Assembly (NCBI RefSeq): GCF_021347895.1
Contig: NC_067131.1
Coordinates: 31,653,411-31,717,410 of the forward strand
Direction of reading: 5' to 3'
Origin: Acanthochromis polyacanthus
Taxonomy: Eukaryota > Chordata > Actinopteri > Pomacentridae
DNA length: 64,000 bases
Shown here one piece after another: positions 35,501 through 44,069 of this stretch (position 1 is the first letter of the stretch; every line of letters begins with the position of its first letter). A program made the position numbers and the translations under genes. Below the pieces are notes generated by a model. It did no database searches, was not told the origin of the DNA, and saw only the letters and a program-made list of their open reading frames with translations.

Positions 35501-38500
35501 GAGGTTGTGGACTTGGAGGACATGAACTCGGAGGATGTGGACGTGCAGGTCATGGACTCGGAGGACTCGGAGCGTCTGGGTCGTCTGGAGCAGCGTTTGG
35601 CAGCGCTGTGGCAGCGAGTGGAGGCCGGAGGACGACGGGCCGAACAGAGACACCAGGAAGTTCTGCAGCTTCATCATCATCTTCATCATCCTCAGCAGCA
35701 GCAAAGTGACGTGGAGTCGTGGATCAACGTCCTGATGGAGCAGCAGCTGTCACAGCTCAACACCCGACTGGACGAAGAGCGAGTCCAGAGAGAGCAGGTG
35801 GGAAACTATTAGAACACAACAAGAACACAAACCTCCAGCAGCTCTGTAACGTTCAGGTTGATGTTCAGGATGAACCTCCTGTGAACTTCTGTTGGTCTGC
35901 AGGTCCGACTGCAGGATCTGCTGCAGCAGGAAAGTCAAACATCTCGTCTGGACCGGTTGGAGCTGCAGCTGCAGACGCTGGTGGCTAAAACTCAGGTAAA
36001 AATACCCGACCAGTTGGTAGAAACACTTGATTAGTTGGTAGAAACGCCCGACCGGTTGGTGGGTCATTCCGTGTGGTTTGACCAGATGGTGGTTGCTGCA
36101 CCATCTTCAAATGAGTCCTAAATTTGCATGCCATTAGATAGTCACAAAAGTACTTTCTATGCTAAATTGTAGGCCTGTAGCTCAAATAGTTTGAGTTGTG
36201 GGGGTCTGAAATTTTCAGAATTTGGGCTATAAAAAGCCTCACCGGCATTTTTTGCGTCTTTAAGTGGTTATTTGTCAGCCTCTAGACATACCAGAGAGCT
36301 GTGAGTTGGTAAACAAGGCCTCTGCATGTAGCTAGTGCCCCACAAACATCCCCAGGTGTTTCCCTACACTCTGCAGGCCGTGGGGGCTTGCTAAAAATTA
36401 AGAAAAACCTATGCGCGAGTGGGGTTTGGGACCTTAAAAGTACTAGAAATACTGCACAGAAGTGTTCTAACAGCCCTGGGTTCCATTCTGCACAAACTTG
36501 TGTGATAACTTAGCAAACTGGAGCTTTCTAGGTTCCTCAGTTTGGAAAATATGAGCTCCCAAAGTTGGACGAGATTTGTAATTGGCTATTTTTGGTGGCA
36601 AAAATCTCAGTGTGGGACAGGTACCAGAGACCCCAAATTTTCCTACAAGACAGTTCCATCTGTCTTCTATCACTGCACAAAAAAGCAGCAGGGTTATATT
36701 TGTAGTTACTGAGATATTCTTACTCAAAATGCCATGGGTGATGTCAAAATGGTTTTTCCAAACTGAGGAACCTAGAAAGCTCCAGTTTGCTAAGTTATCA
36801 CACAAGTTTGTGTAGAATGGAACCCAGGGGTGTCAGAACACTTCTGTGCAGTATTTCTAGTACTTTTAAGGTCCCAAACTCCACTCGTGAGTAGGTATCT
36901 CTTAATTTTTAGCATTTTTATCAAGCCCCCATGGCCTGCAGAGTGTAGGGAAACACCTGGGGATGTTTGTGGGGCACTAGCTACATGCAGAGGCCTTGTT
37001 TACCAACTCACAGCTCTCTGGTATGTCTAGAGGCTGACAAATAACCACTGAAAGATGCAAAAAATGCTGGTGAGGCTTTTTATAGCCCAAATTCTGAAAA
37101 TTTCAGACCCCCACAACTCAAACTATTTGAGCTACAGGCCTACAATTTAGCATAGAAAGTACTTTTGTGACTGTCTAATAGCATGCTAATTTAGGACTCA
37201 TTTGAAGATGGTGCAGCAACACCCCCAGAGAATATCTGCTCATTTCACCTGGAATGACCCTGGTAGAAACGCCTGGTTAGTTGGTAGAAACGCCTGACCA
37301 GGTGATAAATGTTGGGTTTGATCAGTCAGAGCTGCTGGTTGAAGATCTGCGTTTGTTTTCCAGGAAGTCCAGTGGAGACAAGAAGCTGCTTCAGCATCGA
37401 CGCTTCCAGCTGCTGTCAGGTACCTCCATCATCTCCAGACCAGTCAGGTTTTATTTCCACCTCAACCTGTTCACATGTCGTCTCATCAGGTGTTTAAAAT
37501 CTCTGCTCGGATGTCTGGGAACTTCTTCCAGGGCTGCTGTGGACAAAATTCAACTCTAAACGTCTCCAAAATTATTCCAAACCTGACTAAAATTGCTACA
37601 TTTTCCAAAATGCCTCAAAACTTTGCCCAAAATCACAAAAATCTGCCTAAAAGTACTGAAGTTAAGCATAGAAATGTCTAATAAAAACTGTCTAAGTTCA
37701 TGTATAATCTTCTAAAACCTTTTCTCAGTTACGTAAATGTGTTTAAAAGGACGTAGAGCTTGTCCAAATCCTGCTGGGTGTCCTAAATCACACGTCTGGT
37801 AATCATGTCCATTAATTAACAAAATGAGCTCCATATTAGGATGATGATCATTTAACTGATGATTACGACTAGAAGGAACCGTGAATGGGGTTGTTATTTT
37901 TAGCCTCTCAGGTGTTTAAATCTGTGTTTGGATGTCGTGGAACTAAAAGAAAAAGTGTCCCAAGTCACTCAGTGAATCAAATTCTGTCCACAATTACACA
38001 AATCTGTCCAAAAAGACTTAAAAGGTGCCTCAAAGTTATGTATGGTGCCTAAAATGGCTTCAGATTTGTCCAAAATTACCAAACAATTAGTGAGAAATGA
38101 CACAGATCTTTAAATCCTCCTCCAGTGTCGGCGTGGACCGACAGTCCCATGATGCTTTGCTGGCGGAGGTTTCTCGGCTGAAGGCGGTTCTGGAGGACGT
38201 CAGGAGGGACGTGGAGGTTCTGTCCTCCAATCAAAACGACCGACAGCTGGCGGCCGTGCAGCAGATGGTGAGAAACCAAAGAGTTATTAAATCTGTTATC
38301 GACTACAAGCGTAGAATAGCTCTGTCTGCTGGTTTATCGGTTTTACTGTGGACCGACTTCCTGTCCAGGTTTCCTCCCAGCTCCGTTCTCTGGTCTACGG
38401 TGGAGACGGTGGAGAGTCTCTGCTGCAGTGGATGTCTCAGCACTACGTCAGCCTGGCCGACCTGCAGGTGGCGCTGTCCTCTCTTCAGCTCAGCATCCTG

Positions 38501-41500
38501 AACAACATCAGCCAGCAGCTGGAGCAGCGTCATGGCAACCAGCCGGTCAGAGAGGGTGCCATGACGACGGAGGTGAGAGCTGCTCAGTCTGGTTTCAGTT
38601 TGTGATTATTATTATTTTTTACAGGAATAAAGCTGTTGGTGTTATTTTATCACACCTCTTGTGTTTTGTCTCTTTCTCTCATTTATTTTTTATTCTTATA
38701 TTTTTTTATTCAGTGTTTTTTTTTTTAACAGTTTGCACAAACATGTCTTATCCTGCTTTAAAGTTCATTTTTTGTCTCTTATAGTACCTCTGATCATCTG
38801 TTTTGATTCTTTTTGTCTCATTTTGGGTTTTTTTGTCTGTTTTGTCATAATTCCGTTTTTTTTTCTTGTTTTCTATGTTGCCTCTTTTTGTGACTATCTT
38901 TGTCTTATTTTGGTTGTTTTTCCTGCTGTTTTTTTTAAATGTTTTGTGGTTTTGTTCTTGTTTCCTGAATAACGTCCAGACAGAGTTTAGAGGTTTTAAA
39001 GTGATCTTTGTGACTCTGGTCTCTGTTTCCAGGTTTTAATTGACTGTTGAGTTAAAGAACTTTTATTTATTCTCGTTTAATGCAGCGATTATAAAGAATT
39101 ATTAATGAATATTGTTGTTTTTCTCCAGGACGTCCAGCTGCTGGTCCAGGACGCTCTGAGGCTGTTTTCTGAGGACAGAACTGGATTGGCTGATTACGCT
39201 CTGGAGTCTGGAGGTCTGAAACAATCAATAATCTGATAATAATCAATAATAATGTGAATAATCTGATCACAGTTCAGATACTGCTTGTTTTACCTTTTAT
39301 ATCTTTATTTCTTTCTGACTCATGGAGGATAAAACAGCTGGAAGTCACATTTAGATTTAAAATCAGATTTTTGCATATTTAGCACCTCATTAAATATCCA
39401 TTTTGGATTTATCATTTATCACTAATGGATCCAAATATCCATTAATGATGTTTGTGTATTAGTTATTGATATTTCTTTGTTATTTATTGATCTATTGGTC
39501 TCTCCATGTGTTTCCCTGTCCGTCCTGCAGGGGGCAGCATCCTCAGCACTCGCTGCTCAGAGACCTATGAGACCAAAGCTGCTCTGCTCAGTTTGTTTGG
39601 ACTTCCTCTCTGGTATTTCTCTCAGTCTCCTCGAACCGTCATCCAGGTAACTCATCTTTAGTGGCCAGATTTAAACCCCGCATTCAGCCAGATTTAAACC
39701 CCGCATTCAGCCAGATTTAAACCCCGCATTCAGCCAGATTTAAACCCCGCATTCAGCCAGATTTAAACCCCGCATTCAGCCAGATTTAAACCCCGCATTC
39801 AGCCAGATTTAAACCCCGCATTCAGCCAGATTTAAACCCCGCATTCAGCCAGATTTAAACCCCGCATTCAGCCAGATTTAAACCCCGCATTCAGCCAGAT
39901 TTAAACCCCGCATTCAGCCAGATTTAAACCCCGCATTCAGCCAGATTTAAACCCCGCATTCAGCCAGATTTAAACCCCGCATTCAGCCAGATTTAAACCC
40001 CGCATTCAGCCAGATTTAAACCCCGCATTCAGCCAGATTTAAACCCCGCATTCAGCCAGATTTGAACCCCGCATTCAGCCAGATTTAAACCCCGCATTCA
40101 GCCAGATTTAAACCCCGGATTCAGCCAGATTTAAACCCCGCATTCAGCCAGATTTAAACCCCGCATTCAGCCAGATTTAAACCCCGCATTCAGCCAGATT
40201 TAAACCCCGCATTCAGCCAGATTTAAACCCCGCATTCAGTCAGATTTAAACCCCGGATTCAGCCAGATTTAAACCCCGGATTCAGCCAGATTTAAACCCC
40301 GCATTCAGCCAGATTTAAACCCCGCATTCAGCCAGATTTAAACCCCGCATTCAGCCAGATTTAAACCCCGCATTCAGCCAGATTTAAACCCCGCATTCAG
40401 CCAGATTTAAACCCCGCGTTCAGCCAGATTTAAACCCCGCGTTCAGCCAGATTTAAACCCCGCGTTCAGCCAGATTTAAACCCCGCGTTCAGCCAGATTT
40501 GAACCCCGCGTTCAGCCAGATTTGAACCCCGCGTTCAGCCAGATTTGAACCCCGCGTTCAGCCAGATTTGAACCCCGGATTCAGCCAGATTTGAACCCGG
40601 ATTCAGCCAGATTTGAACCCCGGATTCAGCCAGATTTGAACCCCGGATTCAGCCAGATTTGAACCCCGGATTCAGCCAGATTTGAACCCCGGATTCAGCC
40701 AGATTTGAACCCCGGATTCAGCCAGATTTGAACCCCGGATTCAGCCAGATTTGAACCCCGGATTCAGCCAGATTTGAACCCCGGATTCAGCCAGATTTGA
40801 ACCCCGGATTCAGCCAGATTTGAACCCCGGATTCAGCCAGATTTGAACCCCGGATTCAGCCAGATTTGAACCCCGGATTCAGCCAGATTTGAACCCCGGA
40901 TTCAGCCAGATTTGAACCCCGCATTCAGCCAGATTTGAACCCCGGATTCAGCCAGATTTGAACCCCGGATTCAGCCAGATTTGAACCCCGCATTCAGCCA
41001 GATTTAAACAGATTTAAACATCGTTTGTTCGAACAGGAAATAAAAACGGTGTCGATCACATCTGAGACACAGTTTGGACGACAAGCTCAAAATTTTTAGT
41101 TTTTTGGAGAATTTCTTTAGAGGAAACAGTGACACAAGATTAACAACATTAAAGTGATGAAATATACAAGTTTTACTTTTTTGTCTCTTATCATGTTTTA
41201 GTTCTTTTTTGACTACTTTGTCTCATTTTGGTCATCTTTTTGTCATTTTGTAATATTTTTGTTCAGTTTCCTTCAATAGCTTGCATGTAGCTTTTTTACT
41301 ATATTTGTCAAATTTAGACCATTTTTTGGGGTCTTTTTTTGTATATTTTTTATTCAGTTTTCTTGAGCGATAGTTTGCAGCAGAATTTTCTGAAGGATTA
41401 AAGTTCTTTTATCGTATTTTATCTTCTGTTTTGCTTTTTTTTGACTATTTTTTTGTCTTGTTTTGGGCTTTTCTTGTCATTTTTATTTTCTATTCTGTTT

Positions 41501-43196
41501 TTTTTTTCTTGTCCCATGTTATGCTTCTTTTTTGACTATTTTTGTCTCTTTTTTGTCTTTTTTGACATGTTTTATATTCCATTTTCTAAGAATTTTCTGC
41601 AGGATTAAAATTTTCTGTCTTATTTTATTGCATCTCCTTGTACCTTATGCTTTACATTTTTTTTGGTCTAATTTTATTTTCCCAACAGAAATTCGCCTCA
41701 TTTTAAACTCCACGACCATCAGAAAGTTAAAAGTCTAAGTATTCTGTCTGTTTTTACACTTTCTGGCTGATAAATGGGGTTATTATGTTGATGTCGTTTC
41801 TTTTTTGTTTTTATTTATTTTCTGTTTATTTGAGAAAAAATTTGCTGCTAAACGGCCGGTCGGTTTGAAAGATATTTTACTTTAACAAATCAGAGTTCTG
41901 TGAAAAACTGTCAGAATGAAGATGGTTAAATATCCAGAACATTTAGAGCTTTGTTGTTTTTTTATTCGCATGATTAATTTCAGGACCATCAGAGAGAAAA
42001 TAAATGAATGATTCAGCCTGTTTTTAGAGTTTTATCTGGTACGTTTTAGTTTCTCCTGCAGTGTTTTGGAGTTCAGAGCCTGGATTTACGAATGATTTGC
42101 ATAATAAGTAAACCTAGAAAGAGAACAACCTGCTGACTGAAAAAGAACAGAATACCAGAGTGTTTCCTGATTGGTCCTCCTGCAGCCCGACGTCCATCCA
42201 GGGAACTGCTGGGCCTTCAGAGGCTCCACAGGCTTCCTGGTGATCCGGCTCTCCATGAAGATCCTCCCCAGCTCCTTCAGCCTGGACCACATCCCCAGAT
42301 CGCTGGCTCCGAGCGGGACGCTGCTCAGCGCTCCACGAGACTTCAGCGTCTACGTAAGAGGACGAACAGCTGCTGGAACATGCCGCCCACTTCCTGTTTG
42401 ATCCTGAAGCTTTGTGTTCCAGGGTCTGGAGGAGGAGAGTCAGGAGAACGGGAAGCTGCTGGGAACGTACCGGTACGACCAGGACGGAGAAGCTGTGCAG
42501 ACCTTCAGCGTCTCTGTGAGTCACAAAACGTCTAGAAGACTGGAAACCGATTCCTGAAAGATCTGAGAGGAGATTTGGTCCTCTTATCGGGATCCAAACC
42601 TTTAATTAAACCAGATGTTGATGTTAAAATGTTTAAATCTGCACTCAAAATGCAGCCGTATGCCGACGACTCAGTTTTATACGGATCTGGTTTATTCCGG
42701 TTTCTGACTTCTATTCTGCTTTCTCACTTTTATTTGTTTTTAAAATTTTATTCTGGTTTCTGACTTTTATTCTGGTTTCTCACTTTTATTTGTTTTTAAA
42801 ATTTTATTCTGGTTTCTGACTTTTATTCTGGTTTCTCACTTTTATTCGTTTTTTTCAGTTTTATTCTGGTTTCTGACTTTTATTCGTTTTTTTCAGTTTT
42901 ATTCTGGTTTCTGACTTTTTTTCTGGCTTGTGCGTTTTATTCAGGTTTTTGCAGTTTCACTTTGGTTTCTGAATTTTCTTCAGTTTTTTCTGATCTCTTC
43001 AATTTTTTCAGTTTACTTCTGGTTTCTGTGTTTTATTCTGGGTTTTTTCCTGATTTATTCTGGTTTATGTCTCCATCAGGAGGAGAACGACGAGGCCTTC
43101 CAGATCATAGAGGTTCGGGTTTTGTCTAACTGGGGTCATCAGGAATACACCTGCATGTACCGCTTCAGGGTCCATGGGACGCCCAGCGTCGTCTGA
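14552..43196 (+). CDS. sun1: SUN1: inner nuclear membrane SUN-domain protein (LINC complex)
   Basis: Known role: SUN1 trimers in the inner nuclear membrane bind KASH peptides in the perinuclear space, linking lamina to cytoskeleton. Exons: 14552-14577, 16832-16999 (ATG 16902), 17073-17209, 17278-17304, 20291-20545, 22714-22782, 24903-24971, 26641-26796, 27549-27647, 29451-29520, 29703-29755, 30598-30785, 35471-35797, 35903-35995, 37364-37419, 38126-38267, 38369-38572, 39129-39213, 39531-39646, 42186-42353, 42423-42515, 43080-43196. From the ATG the coding length is 2622 bp (873 residues), all phases compatible. Visible parts are MSRRSLRL, VDSFWGLDHDVDIK, YCKDCE, hydrophobic segments VAVFLLGLMCSAAIF and LRLVVFLLLLLLIIF, coiled coil in exons 35471-38572, and the SUN domain (LADYALESGGGSILSTRC, PDVHPGNCWAF, NWGHQEYTCMYRFRVHG) with its conserved cysteines. 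VDSFWG and YFSQSP favour SUN1 over SUN2. The exon at 14552 reads in frame ALSS|SYS as in SUN1, so translation may start further upstream. Confidence 0.93.
14783..15245 (-). mobile_element. Degraded LINE endonuclease fragment
   Basis: The segment is similar over several hundred bases to 18230-18980. Shared phrases include TCTGATGATACGACTATGAA, GTCTACACCACCAG and a tract ending CTACTGGATGGTGGCCCC (CTACTGGACGGTGGCCCC in the other copy). No intact frame remains. It is a relic of the same LINE family in the same orientation, in a sun1 intron. Confidence 0.65.
15627..15830. repeat. GT-rich microsatellite region
   Basis: Runs of (GT)n and TGTGTGTT-type sequence occur at about 15631-15660 and 15747-15818, mixed with unique sequence, in a sun1 intron. 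Confidence 0.7.
15937..16041. repeat. 34-bp tandem repeat, about 3 copies
   Basis: A 34-bp unit containing CAGGGTCAGTTAGTGATCAG followed by ACCGATCAATACAT is repeated at 15971 and 16005. A diverged copy precedes them. Confidence 0.8.
16085..16345. repeat. A-rich low-complexity tract
   Basis: AATAATAGAAAAAGTAATAAAA-like sequence repeats irregularly. No coding content was seen. Confidence 0.6.
17551..18985 (-). mobile_element. LINE relic (3' tail and endonuclease part) with a nested L2-like insert
   Basis: Minus strand. From 18834 down to about 18000, decayed frames show an APE-type endonuclease: VVCSYTPNISSEYSAFLESL, then LLLDFCASHRLAVTNTM, HKCTWYQNTLEQR and DFIVVSSDL. At lower coordinates lies the 3' region, ending in ATGG-type repeats at 17551-17572, with the fish LINE phrase that reads TTATCCGGGGTCGGGTC on the plus strand. 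The reverse transcriptase is missing, so an internal deletion joins endonuclease to 3' tail. An unrelated L2-like fragment is inserted at 17763-17925. The clade was not determined. Confidence 0.75.
17763..17925 (-). mobile_element. L2/Maui-like LINE 3' fragment, nested insertion
   Basis: On the minus strand it reads GGCGACCTGTCCAGGGTGTC, then CAGCTGGGATAGGCTCCAGC, and ends in (TGGA)n, the usual 3' end of a very common fish L2-type LINE. Direct repeats GGACGGGATCAT (17751-17762) and GGACGTGATCAT (17926-17937), with one mismatch, flank it and mark its insertion into the older LINE relic. Confidence 0.75.
19142..19731 (+). mobile_element. hAT transposon remnant with BED-finger segment, 590 bp
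   Basis: Termini TAGGGCTGG and CCAGCCCTG are inverted repeats. The 8-bp direct repeats GTCTTTGT at 19134-19141 and 19732-19739 match a hAT target duplication. Near 19560-19620 the plus strand reads FFSLTEDKTKAVCIICVRET, which looks like the start of a BED zinc finger (W..F, then CxxC) of a hAT transposase. The rest of the transposase is gone. Subterminal regions carry repeated GAATATTCGGATATTCG palindromes. Confidence 0.85.
20690..20783. repeat. 33-bp minisatellite, left part (diverged)
   Basis: Two to three diverged copies of the 33-bp unit described at 21282-21875 lie here (GTAGGTCTACTC, then AACTTTCTCCAGTTGTCG). A solo LTR separates them from the main array. Confidence 0.75.
20784..21281 (+). 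mobile_element. Solo LTR (498 bp) inserted in a minisatellite
   Basis: The segment begins TGTTAGAAG and ends CCCAACA, so it has TG...CA ends inside a short inverted repeat TGTT/AACA. It is flanked by the 5-bp duplication GTAGG (20779-20783 and 21282-21286), the usual LTR-retroelement size. An AATAAA lies near 21119 with GT-rich sequence after it, consistent with an R region. No internal genes are present, so it formed by LTR-LTR recombination. The element class (Gypsy-like or ERV-like) cannot be told from the LTR alone. Confidence 0.85.
21282..21875. repeat. 33-bp minisatellite, about 18 copies
   Basis: Units of 33 bp carry TCTAGAACTTTCTCCAGTTG followed by TCGGCAGGTCT. Variants alternate TACTC/TGATC, and GTTGTC/GGTGTC. 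Because 33 is a multiple of 3, both strands stay open (RSTLELSPVVG on plus, SSRVDLPTTGE on minus). These open frames are a property of the repeat. It lies in the sun1 intron between exons 20291-20545 and 22714-22782. Confidence 0.95.
22090..22560. repeat. Polypyrimidine tract (CTT/GTTCTT-rich)
   Basis: About 470 bp of the plus strand is almost only C and T with spaced G (TTCTTCTTGTTCTT). Long frames on both strands follow from composition. It lies about 150 bp upstream of the sun1 exon at 22714. Confidence 0.75.
23030..23399. repeat. Imperfect inverted copies of a 'CACCACTAAAAGATGCA' phrase
   Basis: Near 23050-23140 the plus strand has ATCACCACTAAAAGATGCAG-type units. Near 23320-23400 the same phrase appears in reverse complement (TTTAGTGGTGATTT). 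Related T-rich units continue at 24222-24312. This is probably a degenerate satellite with an inversion. Confidence 0.4.
23400..24124 (-). mobile_element. hAT element (same family as 19142-19731) carrying a nested MITE
   Basis: Ends TATGGCTGGCCC and GGTCCAGCCCTA are inverted repeats. The 8-bp duplication TGATTTAG sits at 23392-23399 and 24125-24132. The 23940-24124 part matches both ends of the copy at 19142-19731 (GAATATCCGAATATTCGTTC and similar), in inverted orientation, with the middle deleted. Its left terminal repeat is split by a second element at 23412-23935. Confidence 0.78.
23412..23935. mobile_element. Nested non-autonomous element ending TATATACAGTCTATGG
   Basis: The segment starts AGGCGTAAACTAACCGTGAC and ends CTATATATACAGTCTATGG, an end phrase common in fish MITE-like repeats. 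A 9-bp duplication GGCTGGCCC (23403-23411 and 23936-23944) brackets it, so it inserted into the hAT terminal repeat. No ORF is seen. Confidence 0.6.
25190..26070. repeat. Long-period tandem repeat (about 250-330 bp units, four diverged copies)
   Basis: The block TCAGTCTGTCATGAATAAC, followed by GATACCAACTGTAAAGG and A-rich AAAAGACGCAAAACCACC-like text, recurs near 25250, 25480, 25800 and 26040 with increasing differences. It is intronic, between sun1 exons 24903-24971 and 26641-26796. Confidence 0.7.
27960..28136 (+). mobile_element. Fish DNA-repeat fragment flanking a satellite, left part
   Basis: The segment 28015-28130 (TTCACCAGTCAAAGCTTCAT, then GGAAAAAGCTCCAAT) is the near-perfect reverse complement of 49085-49205. 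Sequence just after the satellite (28921-28990, CTGTTATTAATTGACATTAC) resembles the remembered other end of the same common teleost repeat. The satellite at 28137-28917 therefore sits inside this element. Confidence 0.6.
28137..28917 (+). repeat. 24-29 bp satellite made of a Tc1-transposase-like segment (about 28 copies)
   Basis: Each unit contains GCACGGTGGTGGCAGCATCA followed by TGATG and a variable GTGAA or AA joint, so unit length varies from about 24 to 29 bp. Translated, it reads KHGGGSIMM, close to the VKHGGGSIM-W-G signature of Tc1/mariner-type transposases in fish. The middle copies share GCGTCATGATG while the first copies have GCATCATGATG, giving sub-blocks. Frame is kept only over short runs because unit length is not constant. 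It lies in a sun1 intron. Confidence 0.9.
29820..30130. repeat. Degenerate TTTGTCCAAAATTAGTTAAA repeats
   Basis: Irregular units of about 20-25 bp fill this sun1 intron. Similar text occurs at 34980-35130, 37560-38090 and 47400-47680, so the type is dispersed. Confidence 0.6.
30805..34943. repeat. 4.1-kb satellite of 9/18-bp units with long antisense ORF
   Basis: About 230 equivalents of an 18-bp unit CTAGATGGTCCACTTGTT make up the array. It is better seen as 9-bp half units: (C/G)TAGATG(G/T)T and CCAC(A/T)TGTT, with occasional loss of one half. All lengths are multiples of 9, so reading frames survive. The minus strand is open for 1405 codons (34939 to 30722) as DHLEQV/EHLQHV hexapeptides, and the plus strand for 454 codons in CSRWST-like repeats. 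The array begins 20 nt after the donor of sun1 exon 30598-30785 and fills most of the following intron. No evidence of expression is visible. Confidence 0.95.
35163..35355 (+). mobile_element. Degenerate copy of a common teleost tRNA-like repeat
   Basis: TTCAGTGG-TCCTCACTG-GGCCTTACAGC followed by CTTTCTGTGTGGAGTTTCCA, then GTGTGAATG, resembles the abundant fish repeat with a TGGTGCAGTGGTTAGCAC head. A shorter, similar head fragment lies at 30178-30232. Strongly decayed. Confidence 0.5.
36001..37315. repeat. Short tandem repeat TTGGTAGAAACGCC split by a transposon
   Basis: Units of about 22-25 bp (GTTGGTAGAAACGCCCGACC) lie at 36010-36060 and again at 37261-37310. The palindromic element 36061-37260 interrupts them. 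Confidence 0.75.
36061..37260. mobile_element. 1.2-kb palindromic (fold-back) DNA transposon
   Basis: The two halves are reverse complements over roughly 490 bp each: GGGTCATTCC at 36061 pairs with GGAATGACCC at 37251, and arms such as GGTAAACAAGGCCTCTGCAT near 36308 pair with the reverse copy near 36985. The loop, about 36556-36756, is unpaired. A 4-bp direct repeat TGGT (36057-36060 and 37261-37264) flanks it. No transposase frame is seen. Such a structure would form a long hairpin in sun1 pre-mRNA. The superfamily is uncertain; 4-bp duplications occur in Sola, among others. Confidence 0.88.
37560..38095. repeat. Degenerate AAAATT-CTCAAAA type repeats
   Basis: Irregular 18-25 bp units such as CCAAAATTACCAAAC or TGCCTCAAAACTTT fill the sun1 intron between 37419 and 38126. 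No gene content was seen. Confidence 0.5.
39665..41018. repeat. 23-bp satellite, about 58 copies, polarised variants
   Basis: Units of 23 bp have the core TTTAAACCCCGCATTC joined by AGCCAGA. Variants run in order along the array: TTTAAA with GCATTC on the left, then GCGTTC (about 40410), then TTTGAA with GCGTTC (about 40500), then TTTGAA with GGATTC (about 40570-40915), with a few mixed units at the end. The array begins 19 nt after the donor of sun1 exon 39531-39646 (SUN domain). Confidence 0.96.
41100..41700. repeat. T-rich degenerate sequence (TTTTGTCTCATTTTGG type)
   Basis: T-rich phrases such as TTTTTTGTCATTTTGT repeat irregularly in the sun1 intron upstream of exon 42186. The same type is found at 38640-38960, 48230-48480, 51380-52390, 61540-61900 and 62200-62480. 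It is probably a dispersed satellite family or its decay products. Confidence 0.5.
42705..43060. repeat. T-rich minisatellite TTTATTCTGGTTTCTGACTT
   Basis: About a dozen imperfect units of 20-50 bp lie in the last sun1 intron, running up to 20 nt before the final exon's acceptor. It could form an extended polypyrimidine tract. Confidence 0.75.
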
Positions 43197-43267
43197 GCGT
43201 GCTCAGATCACAGCGAGTCGTCTGAGCGTGCTCAGATCACAGCGAGTCGTCTGAGCGTGCTCAGATC
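43188..43267 (+). repeat. 29-bp tandem repeat containing the sun1 stop codon
   Basis: Units of 29 bp (GTCGTCTGAGCGTGCTCAGA then TCACAGCGA) start at 43188, 43217 and 43246. The first unit contains the last sun1 codons and the TGA stop at 43194-43196; the others lie in the 3' UTR. Confidence 0.9.
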
Positions 43268-43880
43268 GTGGCGTGTTGAGGTGTGGTTGATCAGCTGATG
43301 GACGGTGACTCTGACGGTTTCCCTCCAGTGGAGTCTTTCCTGTGGAAAAGCGACTCACTGACGGTTTGGTGTTTGTGTTCATAGTTCCTGTTGGTGGTTT
43401 TCAGGTTTCATCTCTTTTCTTTTCCTGGTTCTGAAAATGCTCTGTTTAGTTTTCAGTCCATTTTTGGTACTTCTGTCTGAGCTGATGCTAAAGAAATCCT
43501 TTTCATGCTGATTTCTGCATGAAATGACTCTAATTCTGAAGAAACTGACTGCAGGACGTGATGCGTTCACTGTCAGGAGGAATTATTCCAGATTGTCATT
43601 CAGAAGCTTTAAGACTCTCCTTTAAAATCTGCTGCCTCCAGAAACACGCTGATGTTTCAAATCTCACATTTTTACAGCAAGAAATTATCAAGTCTGATAA
43701 CCTCCAGAGATCCTTTAGTTTCCTTCAGCAGCTGATCGTAGGACGTCGGAGGGACCCTGAACGCAACACCGATGGACTGAAACCTGGAAACTGATGTGAA
43801 ATTCATATTTATTTATTGTTTGTGCTGATGAAGTTGTTTTACTTTCATTAATTGATCTATGTTGGAGGTTTTTTAAACAC

Positions 43881-43886
43881 AATAAA
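43881..43886 (+). terminator. sun1: sun1 polyadenylation signal
   Basis: AATAAA lies about 690 bp after the sun1 stop, followed by TG/T-rich sequence (TATGTGATTC). It is the first good signal after the coding end. Confidence 0.7.
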
Positions 43887-44069
43887 TCTATTTTCTATGT
43901 GATTCAAAGCCTAATGTGACATTTTTTCATGTTTTAGCTGCAATGACGATCTACCAAACTTTATTCGTCATCTCTGGGTTTTAACATCAACTTATCGGAA
44001 AAAAAAAACCAATTCATTGATCAGCTAAGAAAACATGAGTAGAAAACTAACCAATCGACTGGACTGTAA

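Noticed and set aside
20690..41018. CRISPR-like arrays
   Set aside because: The 23-, 28- and 33-bp units are contiguous satellites without unique spacers, and the context is a vertebrate intron.
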